From: Adiantum capillus-veneris
Lineage: Eukaryota > Streptophyta > Polypodiopsida > Polypodiales > Pteridaceae
Direction of reading: 5' to 3'
Length of the DNA: 64,000 nucleotides
NCBI GenBank assembly: GCA_014529385.2
Contig: CM043943.1
Span: forward strand, 100,341,355 to 100,405,354
The position numbers and the translations under genes are program-made. Numbering within the stretch: position 1 is the stretch's first letter; the number at the start of each line of letters is the position of its first letter. This document shows, in pieces, positions 23,947 through 37,033 of the stretch. The notes below the pieces were generated by a model, which did no database searches, was not told the DNA's origin, and worked only from the letters and a program-made list of their open reading frames with translations.

Positions 23947-24774
23947 ACTGGTGCCCAAGCCGGCCGCAGCCGTCAATATTGTCGATCATGTTGAATGTGG
24001 GGCAGAGGTAGTATGTTCATGAGCTCTACACTCAGGCTATTGACACCGATGAAGCAAGCTACTGACGGTTGTAGTTTTGCTCAAATCGCTCTCTTCTATT
24101 GCATATGCCCACCTTGCTACTACTGCATGCTGGTAATCTTTTTCCGGATTTAGAGGTAGAGACAGCACAAGCCGAAGGAGGGAGAAAAGGTGCAAGTTCC
24201 CTGGAAAAGATGGGCGGCTTTTTTTGAGAGGGCTAGAGGGTGGAGAAACACCTAAGTCACAATGTGGACAAGGTTGGTCAAGGGAGGAGATCCATCATAG
24301 TTCATTGGCAAACACATTAATCTCGGGCATCCTTTGCCCTTTTATAATGGGTAGACTGAGGTCATTCAAAAGCATTCAAGGTTTTTTAATTTTGTTTTCC
24401 ACAAATCTTAAAAATCATCTCCTCGAACAATTCTCTAGCTTCTTCTTCATGTATTGCAGATACATCCAAAGCATGAAATTTCATAGCTATCTCTTATACA
24501 TGTACTACCACTAAAACTAAACACATGCCTTGACATCTTCTTAAACAAGAGAATTGGTTAGTATACTAATTTGACGTATGAACACGTACTCAAGGAAATA
24601 GGAACGCATGAATCACTTAATACATGCATCAAGATTTTTCCAGTAACAAGGGAGTTCTCTTAATATTTCTACAAAGAAAGATAAAGTAAAAAAAATTTGA
24701 TGAGAATCATGGAAAGCACATCTTAGCTCCATCTTTGTTGCAGCATCCATGTTTGACCAGGAGCGATAATCTAT

Positions 24775-24786
24775 GCTCTGATCCCA
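24775..24786 (-). promoter_or_regulatory. Primer-binding site of the outer element
   Basis: Minus-strand TGGGATCAGAGC, one base away from the LTR edge. It differs at one position from the initiator-Met primer site TGGTATCAGAGC used by many copia elements, including the one at 60502. It fixes the element's orientation as right to left. Confidence 0.75.
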
Positions 24787-24787
24787 C

Positions 24788-25270
24788 TGCTGCAGCCGGA
24801 AGCGTAGAGCGCTCTACAAAATACTCAAAATAGCACATAGCAAGACTTAACCGAATAAATCTACGTACCTGTTGACTCGCACAAATCCATAATCAAGCAC
24901 AATACAAACAAAGAGAGACAAAAAGCGAGAGAGATTGAGAGAGCACGTGCAGGCGCACCTCATAGAGCGGAGTGCTATGCCGGCACAGCGAGAGAGAAGA
25001 GAGGAGAGATGAGAAGAGCAACACAAACACAGGCAATCTCCCCCCGTGCAAGAGTGACCATTTCCCTCTTGCACGTATTTCATTTATAGATTTCTTCAAT
25101 GGTCAATGTGAGTACAAACTAGCCAGCCGGTCATAAATGGCCAAAGCTCATAGAAGGGTACTTGAATAATAAATTATAAAATATAATATCCTTTCATGAT
25201 CCTTTCACATAACCCTTAGCCTTTTCCACCTATCAGCTGCATTAAACAATAAAATATCAATTCCATAACA
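24788..25270 (-). repeat. 5' LTR of the outer element
   Basis: 483 bp, plus-strand start TGCTGCAGCCGG and end CCATAACA, followed by target duplication ATGTC. It lacks the MITE and the long AG run found in the other LTR, and so shows the pre-insertion state of both. Confidence 0.85.
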
Positions 25271-28200
25271 ATGTCATTATATAAAGAAGATCTGCGTGTT
25301 AAGGTCCACCACTTGTCCAAGCTACCTCCATTTAAACATAGAGAGAAGCTAAGGTCCACCACTTGCCCAATCTAGGGTCCATTAAAAATGGAGAGAAGGA
25401 TAATCCACCATTTGTCCAGATAGGCTCCATTGAAACATGAAGAGAAGAAATTTGGACCATGTCTCCAAGATGCTAGGCTCCATTGAAATACCCTAAACCC
25501 ATGATATTTTGGTACATGGGGGGTTTACATTCAAGGTCCACCACTTGTCCAATCTATTATCCCCTAGTAGCATGAGTGGTTTGGTCTCAAGATTCACCAC
25601 TTTTTCACTCTATGTCATTATATTAAGAATATATGGGTGTTAAGGTCCACCACTTGTCCAACCTATAAGGCTATATCTTAAAGGGTATTCTTTCTCACCA
25701 CTTGGAATGACCATGATAGGTTTTATATGGGGGGTTGTTTCCAAGGTCCACCACCTGTCCAAGCTAACTCTATTGAAGCATAGAGAGAAGCAAAGGTCCA
25801 CCACTTGTCCAAGCTAGGGTCCATTGAAACATGGAGAGAAGGATGCTCCACCTTTTGTCCAAGATAGGCTCCATGGAAACATGAAGAGAAGCAAGCTGCA
25901 CCATGTCTCCAAGATGGTAGGCTCCAATGAAATACCTTAAACCCACAATATTTTGTACATGGAGGGTTTACATTCAAGGTCCACCACTTGTCCAACCTAA
26001 TATCCCTAGTAGCATGAGTGGTTTGGTCTCAAGATTCACCACTTTTCCACTCTATGTCATTATATTAAGAAGATCTGGGTGTTAAGGTCCACCACTTGTC
26101 CAACCTATAAGGCTATCTCGGTGTTAAGTTCCACCACTCGTCCAACCTATAAGGCTATATCTTAAAGTGTATTCTTTCTCACCACTTGGAATGACCATGA
26201 TAGGTTTTACATGGGATTTCGTTCCAAGGTCCACCGCTTGTCCCGCCTAACTCTATTGAAACATAGAGAGAATCAAACCTCCACCACTTGTCCAAGCTAG
26301 GCTCCATTGAAACATGGAGAGAAGGATGCTCCACCTTTTTTCCAAGATAGGCTCCATTGAAACATGAAGAGAAGGAAGCTGCACCATGTCTCCAAGATGG
26401 TAGGCTCCATTGGAATACCTTAAACCCACGATATTTTGTACATGGGGGGTTTACATTCAAGGTCCACCACTTGTCCAACCTATTATCCCTAGTAGCATGA
26501 GTGGTTTGGTCTCAAGATTCACCACTTTTCCACTCTATGTCATTACATTAAGAAGATATCGGTGTTAAGGTCCACCACTTGTCCAACCTATAAGGCTATA
26601 TCTTCAAGGGTATTCTTTCTCACCACTTGGAATAACCATGATAGTTTTAACATGGGGATTTGGTTCCAAGGTCCACCGCTTGTCCAAGCTAAATCTATTG
26701 AAACATAGAGAGAAGCAAAGCTCCACCACTTGTCCAAGCTAGGCTCCATTGAAACAGGGAGAGAAGGATGCTCCACATTTTGTCCAAGATAGTCTCCATT
26801 GAAACATGAAGAGAAGCAAGTTGCACCATGTCTCCAAGATGCTAGGATCCATTGAAATACCTTAAACCCATGATATTTTATACATGGTGGGTTTAAATTC
26901 AAGGTCCACCACTTGTCCAACTTATTATCCCTAGTAGCATGAGTGGTTTGGTCTCAAGATTCACCAATTTTTCACTCTATTTCATTATATAAAGAAGATC
27001 TGTGTGTTAAGGTCCACCACTTGTCCAACCCATAAGGTTGTATCTTGAATGGTATTCTTTCCCACCACTTCGAATGCACATGATTGGTTTTACATGAGGG
27101 TTTGGTTCCAAGGTCCACCACTTGTCCAAGCTACCTCCATTTAAACATAGAGAGAAGCAAAGGTCCACCACTTGCCCAATCTAGGGTCCATTAAAAATGG
27201 AGAGAAGGATAATCCACCATTTGTCCAGAGAGGCTCCATTGAAACATGAAGAGAAGAAAGTTGGACCATGTCTCCAAGATGCTAGGCTCCATTGAAATAC
27301 CCTAAACCCATGATATTTTGGTACATGGGGGGTTTACATTCAAGGTCCACCACTTGTCCAATCTATTATCCCCTAGTAGCATGAGTGGTTTGGTCTCAAG
27401 ATTCACCACTTTTCCACTCTATGTCATTATATTAAGAAGATATGGGTGTTAAGGTCCACCACTTGTCCAACCTATAAGGCTATATCTTAAAGGGTATTCT
27501 TTCTCACCACTTGGAATGACCATGATAGGTTTTATATTGGGGTTTGTTTCCAAGGTCCACCAGCTGTCCATGTTAACTCTATTGAAACATAGAGAGAAGC
27601 AAAGGTCCACCACTTGTCCAATCTAGGATCCATTGAAACATGGAGAGAAGGATGCTACACCTTTTGTCCAAGATAGGCTCCATTGCAACATGAAGAGAAG
27701 CAAGTTAGACCATGTCTCCAAGATGCTAGGCTCCATTGAAATACCTTATAACCACGATATTTCGTACATGGGGGGTTTACATTCAAGGTCCACCATTTGT
27801 CCAACCTATTATTATCGCTAGTAGCATGAGTGGTTTGGTCTCAAGATTCACCACTTTTCCACGCTATGTCATTATATTAAGAATATTTGGGTGTTAAGGT
27901 CCACCACTTGTCCAACCTATAAGGCTATATCTTAAAGGTTATTCTTTCTCACCACTTGGAGTCACCATGATAGGTTTTATATGGGGGTTTGGTTCCAAGG
28001 TCCACCACTTTTCCAAGCTAACTCTATTGAAACATAGAGAGAAGCAAAGGTCCACCACTTGTCCAAGATATGCTCCATTGAAACATGGAGAGAAGGATGA
28101 TCTACCATTTGTCAAAGATAGGCTCCATTGAAACATGAAGAGAAGAAAGCTGCACAATGTCTTCAAGATACTAGGATCCATTAAAATACCTTAAACCCAC

Positions 28201-30205
28201 GATATTTTGCTACATGGGGGGTTTACATTCAAGGTCCACCACTTGTCCAACCTATTATCCTTAGAAGAATGAGGGGTTTGGTTGAAAGATTCACCACTTT
28301 TCCAATATATGTCATTATATTAAAAAGATCTGGTTGTTAAGGTCCACCACTTGTCCAACCTATAAGGCTATATCTTAAAGGGTATTCTTTCTCACCACTT
28401 GGAATGACCATGATATGTTTTACATGGGAGTTTGGTTCCAAGGTCCACCACTTGTCCAAGCTAACTCTATTGAAAGAGAGAAGCAAAGATCCACCATTTT
28501 TCCAAGGTAGGCTCCATTGAAACATGGAGAGAAGGATGATCAACCATTTGTCAAAGATAGGCTTCATTGAAACATGAAGAGAAGCAAGCTGCACCATGTC
28601 TCCAAGATGCTAGGATCCATTGAAATACCTTAAACCCACGATATTTTGTACATGTGGGGTTTAAATTCAAGGTCCGCCACTTGTCCAACCTATTATCCCT
28701 AGTAGCATGAGTGGTTTCATCTTAAGATTCACCACTTTTCCACTCTATGTCAATATAATAAGAGTATCTAGGTGTTAAGGTCCACCACTCGTCCAACCTA
28801 TAAGGGTATATTTTAAAGGGTATTCTTTCTCACCACTTGGAATGACCATGATATGTTTTACATGGGGGTTTGGTTCCAAGGTCCTCCACTTGTCTAAGCT
28901 AATGCTATTAAAACATAGAGAGAAGCAAAGGTCCACCACTTGTCCAAGATAGGCTCCATTGAAACATGAAGAGAAGCAAATTGCACCATGTCTCCAAGAT
29001 GCTAGGATCCATTGAAATACCTTAAACCCACGATATTTTGTACATGTAGGGTGTAAATTCAAGGTCCACCACTTGTCCAACCTATTATCCCTAGTAGCAT
29101 GAGTGGTTTGGTTTCAAGCACCACTTTTCCACTCTATGTCATTATAGTAAGAAGATCTAGGTGTTAAGGTCTACCACTTGTCCAACCTAGAAAGCTATAT
29201 CTTAAAGGGTATTCTTTTTCACCACTTGGAATGACCATGATATGTTTTTCATGGGGGTTTGGTTCCAAGGTCCACCACTTGTCCAAGCTAACTCTATTGA
29301 AACATAGAGCGAAGGATACTCTACCATTTCTCCAGGATAGGCTCCATTGAAACATGGAGAGAAGCAAGCTCCACCATGTCTCCAAGATGCTAAGCTCCAT
29401 TGAAATACCTTGAACCCACGATATTTTGTACATGAGGGGTTTAAATTCAAGGTCCACCACTTGTCAAACCTATTATCCCTAGTAGCATGAGTAGTTTGGT
29501 CTCAAGATTTGCCACTTTTCCACTCTATGTCATTATAATAAGAAGATTTGGGTGTTAAGGTCCACCACTTGTCCAACCTATAAGGTTATATCTTAAATGG
29601 TATTCTATCTCACCACTTGGAATGCGCATGATATGTTTTACATGGGGTTTTGTTCCAAGGTCCACCACTTGTCCAAGCTAGATCTATTACATATATAGCA
29701 TACATACAATATTCAACTAGATTCCCTACCTATCATGTCCAGTAGCATGGATGCTATGGTTTTAAGGTCCACCACTTGTCCAACCTATACTCTCTTATGT
29801 AAGGTAGATCGTACTATAAATTCAAAACCTTCGCGCCTAAAATGAAAATTCAAAATCTTATCACCTAAATTTAAAATATTCCTCCCAAATTTTAAATATC
29901 CTGCCCAAATTTTAAAATTCAAACTGTTTGATTAAATTCAAATTTTACCGCTTAAATTTAAAATATCCCACGCGAAATTGATTTTAAATTCAAGTTTACC
30001 ACAAAAAGATGTGATTATCCCGCCTAAATTCAAATTTGCAAACCTCAAATCATTATATTGTACATAAATTCAAACAAATTCAAATTAACAAGCCTAAACT
30101 GATATTAGTTTGCATAGATATCAATTTATCACACCTACATTATGTCACCATGTTAGAGAGAGTGGTTAGAGAATTTGAACAAGGTCCACCACTTGTCCAA
30201 CCTAG
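25271..30205 (+). repeat. Tandem array, second block (continuation of 235-5395)
   Basis: The array resumes in phase after the retrotransposon with ATGTCATTATAT. Units of about 440 bp are clear: CATGATAG-type words recur near 25710, 26190, 26630, 27520, 27965, 28400 and 28840. The orientation is the same as in the first block. A few units carry internal deletions (for example near 28460 and 28960). Past 29700 only isolated motif copies remain (29765, 30180). The last recognisable TCCACCACTTGTCCAA is near 30183-30199. Confidence 0.92.
29815..30110 (+). repeat. AT-rich degenerate short repeat
   Basis: Runs of variants of CCTAAATTTAAAATATTC and CCAAATTTTAAAATTC are spaced irregularly at about 20-30 bp. 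They differ from the array motif and lie between its last scattered copies. Confidence 0.6.
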
Positions 30206-31263
30206 TACCAAGACGGATTGAGTGTACAAGGTTTTGTTTGGAGGTCCTTATACTCCACTGGTCTCAAGGTCCATCAGTTGTGGTAAGGGTCACCAACTAG
30301 TGTATATATTCATGAGATATTCATCGAAAGAAATACACGTATTTTTGGTCTACATGTCCTAGTTTCAGCCATTTATGTCCATTAGGTGTATCACCAAACA
30401 ACACTACTTTTGTTGAGAAACAAAAGTTACAATCATATCTACAAATGGATTAGAGGAAAATCAGCTTAGCATAGATCCAGAACTCGCTACAAAAATCGAC
30501 TTTAACAAATCACACAAGTTAGTCTTCCATTCAAGTTTACTAGTATTACAATGTGTTAGTTATCTATGTATGTATATATACTATTTGTGCATATCGTAAT
30601 TAAGTGTAATTGTGTATCTACATTAAGTATGAGTATTACAATGAAACAACACAAATATACATACATACACATAGATCACACAGACGCACACATACATGAG
30701 CATGTATTTTCAAGAGAGAGACAACAAGATACAGAGATAGATAGATAGATAGATAGCGAGAGAGAGAAATACCTATTTTCTAGAGAGAGGAGAGAGAGAA
30801 AGATAACAGATTTCACTGTATTTATGTATGTGAAAGAGAGGAAGACGATGTGTGCGAATATGTGCATCTCTTGACCCCGCCCGCGGTGCTGCCCCGGACC
30901 CCGCCCGACAGTCATGCTACGAGGCGACAAGGGGCTGCCGCCCCTTGACCTTGCCCGGGGTACTGTCCCGGACCTTTCCTGGGGTGCTTCCGGAGGACCC
31001 CACCCGGAACAATATCCCAAAATCAGCCTCCCAAGCCTCACCATCGAGAGTGCTATATTCCACATCCCCATCAAGAGCGCTACCCCCAAACCTCACGTGG
31101 AAGAGTTGCCTCGTCGGATGCAGCCCATTGTGGCATTGCCCTAAGACCCCGCATCTGGAGTGCTAAATGGGAACATTCTTCATTAGTGAAATTTTGACAT
31201 ATATTATATTTAGCATATACTTAAATATAATATAAATATTTAACATAATAACTATACTACTAA
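30206..31263. other. Spacer with GATA and AG runs and a GC-rich block; no gene
   Basis: It holds a (GATA)n run at 30734-30756, AG-rich stretches near 30710-30810, and then an abrupt GC-rich block at about 30868-31110 with inverted words such as AAGGGGCTGCCGCCCCTT. After that the sequence returns to very AT-rich DNA up to the truncated LTR. The frames across the GC-rich block have no recognisable family. Confidence 0.6.
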
Positions 31264-32828
31264 TGGTTAGGTCAACGGCTATTTTGTGTTAGTATGTTAG
31301 TGGTTAGTGTTAGTAATCACTAGAAGGTTAATGATGTATTTGCAATGGGTAGAATGGGGTGGATGGTTAAATGAAGTGAGAAAATCCTTGTGATGGTGAA
31401 GCTGGAAGAAGTTTTTAACTTACTTGTGTAGGTTCTCAAAATGACTATCGATCTTCTTCGTTGTCTTCTCTTCTTTACGCCACCGCCGCCAAGGTTTATT
31501 ATCACGATGAAAATGGTAATTTGGTTGATGATATCTCTTGATTTGCAGAGGTTAATCATGGTTTACATGCTGAATTTTATGTATATAGAGAAGGGGTAAG
31601 ATGGAATTGTACTTTGGAAGTAATAGATAGAGGCATAGAGATGGTGTATGTACATGTAGAGCTCATATGACAGCTATGGAAGTAAGAGGGGAGGTTAATG
31701 GTGAAGAAGGTGAGGTAAACCATTGAAGGTGAAGGTTTAAGTGAGGGATTGAAAGGAATGAGTGTGTATGTGTGTAGAAGTGTGGAAAGAGGTGACAAAA
31801 GACCATGAGCTACTTGTGAGAAAATTGGGTAGGCTGGGGTCCACTTAAAACATCCTAGCTCACCGGTGGTTGCTCCAAAAATCACCAAACTTTTTGAGGT
31901 GATTACTCAGCTCTTATTTCCCATTTTCTCTTTTGAACACTGCTCCAAATTCGGAGTGGAGATGGGAGCCAAAAATCTCACCAAAAAGCCTGTTTTTTTA
32001 TGCCTGCAAAAGTCTTTTAGTGGCCCCCTCCTTTGTTGAATTTGTACAGTCCATCCAAGAGTGAGCCCCTCCTTTGTCATATCATAATACAAAGCATCCA
32101 AGTTGCCCTTTACACATGCGTGGAGGAGGATTATTGGTGAATAAAGCAATATATACATGGTGGGACTAGTGTATGGACTATTCATGGATTTTAGCTCAAT
32201 GAGCACATGGTGTTAGAATTAAAAATATGGAGAAATTATGGATATGGAAAGATATTGGAATCATATGATATGGTCCCTCTTTGTATTATTTTGGGTGAAA
32301 GAGGAAAAGGTATGCAAGTAAATGAAAATAATATAATAAACGTGACTAAGGGAGTAGAGATCATTTTTTGTTTTCACGAGGGTGAGGGTGAAAATGTGGG
32401 AGTGATTTGTATAAAAGAAAAATATGAGGTTAGAGTATGTACACATTGGAAAAAAATATACTTATGATGTAAGAGGATGAAAGAAGGCATACACAGGTTT
32501 AATAAAACACACAGCTAAGTATAAATATTTAAATAAAATACCAAAATAATTATAAAAATCCCTATATTTAGGCCATATATACAATGCAATATTTACACAC
32601 AAATGGGTCATAATATATTTTAATTATTATTGATTTTATTTATTTTTTTGGCTCAACTAGCCCAGTGACTAGCTAATTGAGGGTTTTTAAGAAAATATGG
32701 AGAAAGTCCCCTAACTCACACACGCCTATGTACAATGAAATGGTAGGGATAGCCACAGTGTTTGGGTGATTTTGGTAGGGTGAGATAGTTCACTATGACA
32801 ATTATGGAAAGCCGAAAAACGGCCATCA
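31264..32828 (-). repeat. 3' LTR, truncated
   Basis: Matches 36470-38071. The inner edge is clear: CA at 32827-32828, next to the poly-C run. The outer part corresponding to 35397-36469 is missing. Frames here recur in the other LTR and are not genes. Confidence 0.82.
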
Positions 32829-32848
32829 TTAGCCCCCCCCCCCCCCCC
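32829..32848 (-). promoter_or_regulatory. Polypurine tract of the gag-only element
   Basis: On the minus strand, 16 consecutive G then CTAA lead straight into the LTR start TGATGGCC. A G-rich tract ending in CTA also precedes the LTR of the gypsy element at 11475. Confidence 0.65.
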
Positions 32849-33442
32849 AAGATAATGTTACATTCATGTACCATTTATCCGATCATACAACATGTAGATT
32901 GTGTAACGTCTGTCTTTGTCTGCTCTTATCTTTGAAGAACCTTTGTTGTATGATTAAGAAACCTTGTGTGATATGAAAGGTTCTCAGATCCAATAGCAGG
33001 ATGTAATGAAGTGACTCAGCAAACCTCCTCCATTGAGAAAGTTTCCATAAGCACCCCCCAAGATCAAAGATCTTGAAATATCTTTCCCAAAGAGAGATGT
33101 ATGGTATGGAATCACTTACTGATTTTGGTTGAAGAAACTTGTAGATTTTATTGTTGTCCATCATTGCATCTATCACTATGAATGTGATTAAAATATTGGT
33201 TACTCTTCCTCCTATGTAAAGTTGATGTATCTGCTACGATCTTCAAGAGCTTGTATGAGCAAATTCCTGAACTGTAGCTCATAAAATTCATTCAACCTCG
33301 GTAGGCTCATCAATTCAAAAATTTGATGACCTTTATGATTTAGGAAAGCTTGATCCATGCTTCCAACTGCTATTGGAAGATATTGCAAATAGTTTACCAC
33401 ATAAGTTGATAATAGACGAAGGTTTCTATTGCTTCCAACACA

Positions 33443-35083
33443 TTAGAAGAGAATAGATTTTGGTACTGATTGATGAAATATCCACATGTAGCAATCAACA
33501 AGTTTTTCATCTATGATGAAAAACTTGAAGACCAAAAGCATCACAATGTGTGACCTCCATACACCAAAGAACCAAATGAAGAAGTTTTGGAAACATCCGT
33601 TCATCACCAAGTATTCATGTCCTCTTCCACTTAAGAAGGTATGGTGCCCCCGATGAAAGGTATATGTGAAGAGAGGAGAAGTTGACTTTGAAGAGGTGAA
33701 ACCCAATGTGAAGATGATTGGGGTTTCAAAAGTTTGGATTTTCTTGCTACTAAGAGATTGTCCCATCAATGAAGAGCCACCCACTAAAACACCATTGGAG
33801 AGAATGATACCCTTCTGACAGTTTCCTTTTATGATTTCTTTTTTTACTACTCTCCCATGTTCTTCATCCCCTTCTAAGCCCCCCCTTTGGCAAGGTTGTA
33901 ACTCCTCACATTGTACCACCTCAAAGGTTGATGGATTACTGTTTGATTTTGTGAAAACTTTGGCTTCTTGCATGATAGGTTCCTCCATGCTTAATATACA
34001 TGGGTCATACCAATGCTTTTCAATATCCTCAAACAATTCTTGAAGATTATCCTCACATGGATTCAAGTCACACTCTTCTTCTTTGTTTTGAAGTTGGCAT
34101 TCCATGTACACAATTATCTCTTTATGATCAATGTGGTTTATGATCTCCCCACCTATGATTTCATCTTCTTCTTCCCTCTCTTCTTTTAGACAAGATACAC
34201 TCTAAGAACATTCGATAAGATCAAGGTTACCTTCAAGGTCTTCATTCTCCATAGAGTCATGTTGCACAAAAGGTTCGTCTGCTCGGACTAGAAATTGATC
34301 CTTCGCCAAAAGGTTGTATGTATCCATTATTGAATCATCAATGCCATTTGAGATATCTTGTGTCGATTTTTGCATGCTTGTGATAAAGGTAGAAGAAATA
34401 GATTCCACATTTGAATCTTGGCCACACACTTTAGCACTTGAATAATCAGTTGGCATGTAAGTAACTTCTTCAACATTTGTCGGAGTAGAAGGAGACAAGT
34501 ATGGCAAAGGAGATGACTCCTTGATAGAAACACTTTCATGATGGTTGGTTCTTTCAGCATGATGGAAACCATTTTTGATGTAGAAGTACTTGTGAAAATT
34601 CCTTCGGGCAATAGTGACCTCTTCTTCAAAGGTAGAGGCTCCACTACAAGTAACCTTAGTCTTTAGGAAAGGAGAGAAACCCGAAATAAATTGCTCCATT
34701 TTTACATAATCTGAAAATGTAGAACTAAACCCACGTCCTCCCCATTGACGAGAAAAAATATCCTCATAAGCATAGTAGTCTTCACCATGTTGTTGAAGTC
34801 TCCCTAATGAAGCCCATGCTTTCTCCGTTGGTGGAAATTTAGAGAATCTGGTCTTCAAAGCTTTGGAAATTTGGGTATACCCATCTTCAATCTGAGAAGA
34901 CATACTCCAAAATCATTTCTCAGTGTTGCCTCTAAGGCATAGCAATAGAAAATCCCCTTTTTCAATGTCATCCCTTTTACCAAGGATACGACAAACCATT
35001 CTAAATTCAGCAAGAAAATCATCAACATCTTCTTCTAGATTTCCGAAGAAGATTGGGATATCATCAAAGGTATAGCGTTTCAT
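33443..35083 (-). pseudogene. gag: Gag protein of the non-autonomous LTR element
   Basis: The start is ATG 35083, giving MKRYTFDDIPIFFGNLEEDV. The frame runs to a TGA at 34913-34915 and continues in the same frame from 34912 to 34202 with LGRLQQHGEDYYAYEDIFS and EQFISGFSPFLKTKV. This follows the pattern of plant retrotransposon gag domains: a globular capsid part of roughly 200 residues, then an acidic low-complexity tail. A further frame, 34111-33443, starting MYMECQLQNKEEECD, looks like its continuation after a break near 34200. I see no CCHC knuckle. The family assignment rests on the gag pattern and on its position between primer site and purine tract. Confidence 0.72.
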
Positions 35084-35376
35084 AGTCTCTCAATGCTAGA
35101 ACCACACAAAGATTAGTTCCAAATAATCATTTTCTCTCATGATATCAACTAACTACACAAAGTATTGAAAGGTCTTTCAACATGAATTCTAGATTCTTAT
35201 GTGAAAATGTTTTTTTCCTTTCTTATGTTATGCTAATCCAAACCATATTCTAGATCAATTTTTGTTGCCTTGAAATTAAACTCGGTCATACAAGTTTTCA
35301 TGATTCATATAATCTACTTGATTATGCTAAAATTCAAGTATTTATGCAATACAACAACAATAAGCACAAAGTCATT

Positions 35377-35393
35377 CCTCAGTGGGGGCACCA
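35377..35393 (-). promoter_or_regulatory. Primer-binding site of the gag-only element
   Basis: Minus-strand TGGTGCCCCCACTGAGG, three bases from the LTR boundary (plus-strand TG at 35397). The first 11 bases equal those of the gypsy primer site at 18300. Confidence 0.7.
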
Positions 35394-36224
35394 ATTTGAG
35401 GCGGTCCGGGGCAGGCAACAAGAGAGGTGACCTCTAAACACCTCTCAAGGCACTCGTGCTGCTCAATTGGGGCTCGGGCAACCACAAGCAAGAAATAACA
35501 ACAACAAACCCAAAGCCAAACACATGAAGGGGCACCACCTAGTTATGGTATGAGAACTAGGACGCAAGAGAGATTTTGGCACAACCAAGAGGATGCTCCA
35601 CAAAACACACACAAGAAACCTCACACCAAGACTCACAAAAAATGGGCCAGAGAGAGCTAGAGCAAAGGGAAGAGAAAGAGGAATGGATCTTGCATAATAC
35701 CTTATTTGTGACTTGCAAATGGAGATGGTTCATTATGTTTCTATCGTAGAGTTTGTACAAAACTCAGTCAATGCGTAGTGAATGCTAAACATTGCCAACA
35801 CACACACAGTGTCTTAGGGTGTGGGAGACCTCTCACCACAATACCCTCTTACAATGGACACAAATTTGGCAATGAAAACACACTAAAACACTTTCTAAAA
35901 CAAGATAAACGATAAAACTCAAAGTACACAAGTCACCTTGAATTCACTAAACCGTATCCCACAAGTGGAAGGACGAAGATTTGAACGTCGAATCACGCCT
36001 TTGATGCACCAAACCTCAATTTATTGATGATGGAGGAACATATACAATAGTGGTTTTGAAAGTTTGAACTCACACTCTCTTACTTGCAATGTGTATCTTG
36101 AAATCTTCTCTCACACCAAGAGTGAAGCTCACAAAGTGGTTGCTACACCTAAGTCTCTCCTCACGCATAGAGTGTTCGGGTGCTATGTGAGATATTGGAG
36201 GTTGTTTTACAAGAAGGAGAGGGG

Positions 36225-36236
36225 CCTATTTATAGG
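36225..36236 (-). promoter_or_regulatory. TATA box of the gag-only element
   Basis: Palindromic CCTATAAATAGG flanked by GGGGCC. It lies about 830 bp upstream of the LTR end in element orientation, suitable for transcribing gag. Confidence 0.55.
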
Positions 36237-36985
36237 TTGGAGACCCCTCATTAAGATTATTGAAAATCCTAATTTACAAACTAACAAATTAGGATTATGA
36301 TTTTTTTGAATATCAAAACGTTGCGGGCCTTCTTTGTCTGCTTGAGTAATGGATGTGGGCTCAAAAAAGAGAATTATTGATGGTAGATAAGGTGAAAGTA
36401 AGTAAGGAGATAGAGAGAGAAAGAGAGAGAGAGTTACTATACACATGTCTTGAGGTGAGGTGTCTTTTATGGTTAGGTCAATGGCTATTTTGTGTAAGTA
36501 TGTTAGTGGTTAGTGTTAGTAATCACTAGACGGTTAATTATGTATTTACAATGGGTAGAATGGGGTGGATGGTTGAAGTAAGATGGTTGAATGAAGTGAG
36601 GAAATCCTTGTGATGGTGAAGCTTGAAGAAGTTTTTGACTTACTTGTGTAGGTTCTCAAAATGACTATCCATCTTCTTCTTTGTCTTCTCTTCTTTATGC
36701 CACCGCCGCCAAGGTTGATTATCGCACGATGAAAATGGTAATTTGGTTGATGAGATCTCTTGATTTGCAGAGGTTAAGAATGGTTTACATGCTGAATTTT
36801 ATGTATATAGAGAAGGGGTAAGATGGAATTGTACTTTGGAAGTAATAGATAGAGGCATAAAGATGGTGTATGTACATGTAGAGCTCATATGAGATCTATG
36901 GAAGTAAGAGGGGAGGTTAATGGTGAAGAAGGTGAGAGACACCATTGAAGATGCAGGTTTCAGTGAGGGATTGAAAGGAATGAGT

Positions 36986-37001
36986 GTGTGTGTGTGTGTG
37001 T

Positions 37002-37032
<31 letters not shown>
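36986..37032. repeat. (GT)n microsatellite
   Basis: About 47 bp of GT repeats with one CT interruption. The equivalent site in the other LTR (near 31760) has only a few GT units. Confidence 0.93.

Positions 37033-37033
<1 letters not shown>

Larger units (their letters stand above)
19783..24774. other. Internal region of the outer element, right part; no gene recognised
   Basis: About 5 kb without a domain signature. Frames such as 20971-21252, 21865-22218 and 22238-22504 are short, unrelated and lack motifs. The region contains a long hairpin (20176-20328), a foldback pair (22335-22691) and a small direct repeat (23866-23946). I see no other structure. Confidence 0.55.
5396..25270 (-). mobile_element. 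Outer LTR retrotransposon, non-coding, copia-type primer site, with nested insertions
   Basis: The array is interrupted between two copies of ATGTC (5391-5395 and 25271-25275). The insert begins TG and ends CA, as LTR elements do. Sequence at 5396-6150 is repeated at 24788-25210, giving the two LTRs. Just inside the right LTR the minus strand reads TGGGATCAGAGC, one mismatch from the initiator-Met tRNA primer site, so the element runs right to left. After removing the nested gypsy element (9982-19777 plus duplication) about 10 kb remains. I find no gag, protease, integrase or polymerase signature in 6150-9976 or 19783-24774. It is best described as a large non-autonomous derivative of LARD type. 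Old insertions and deletions may have removed coding parts. Confidence 0.8.
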
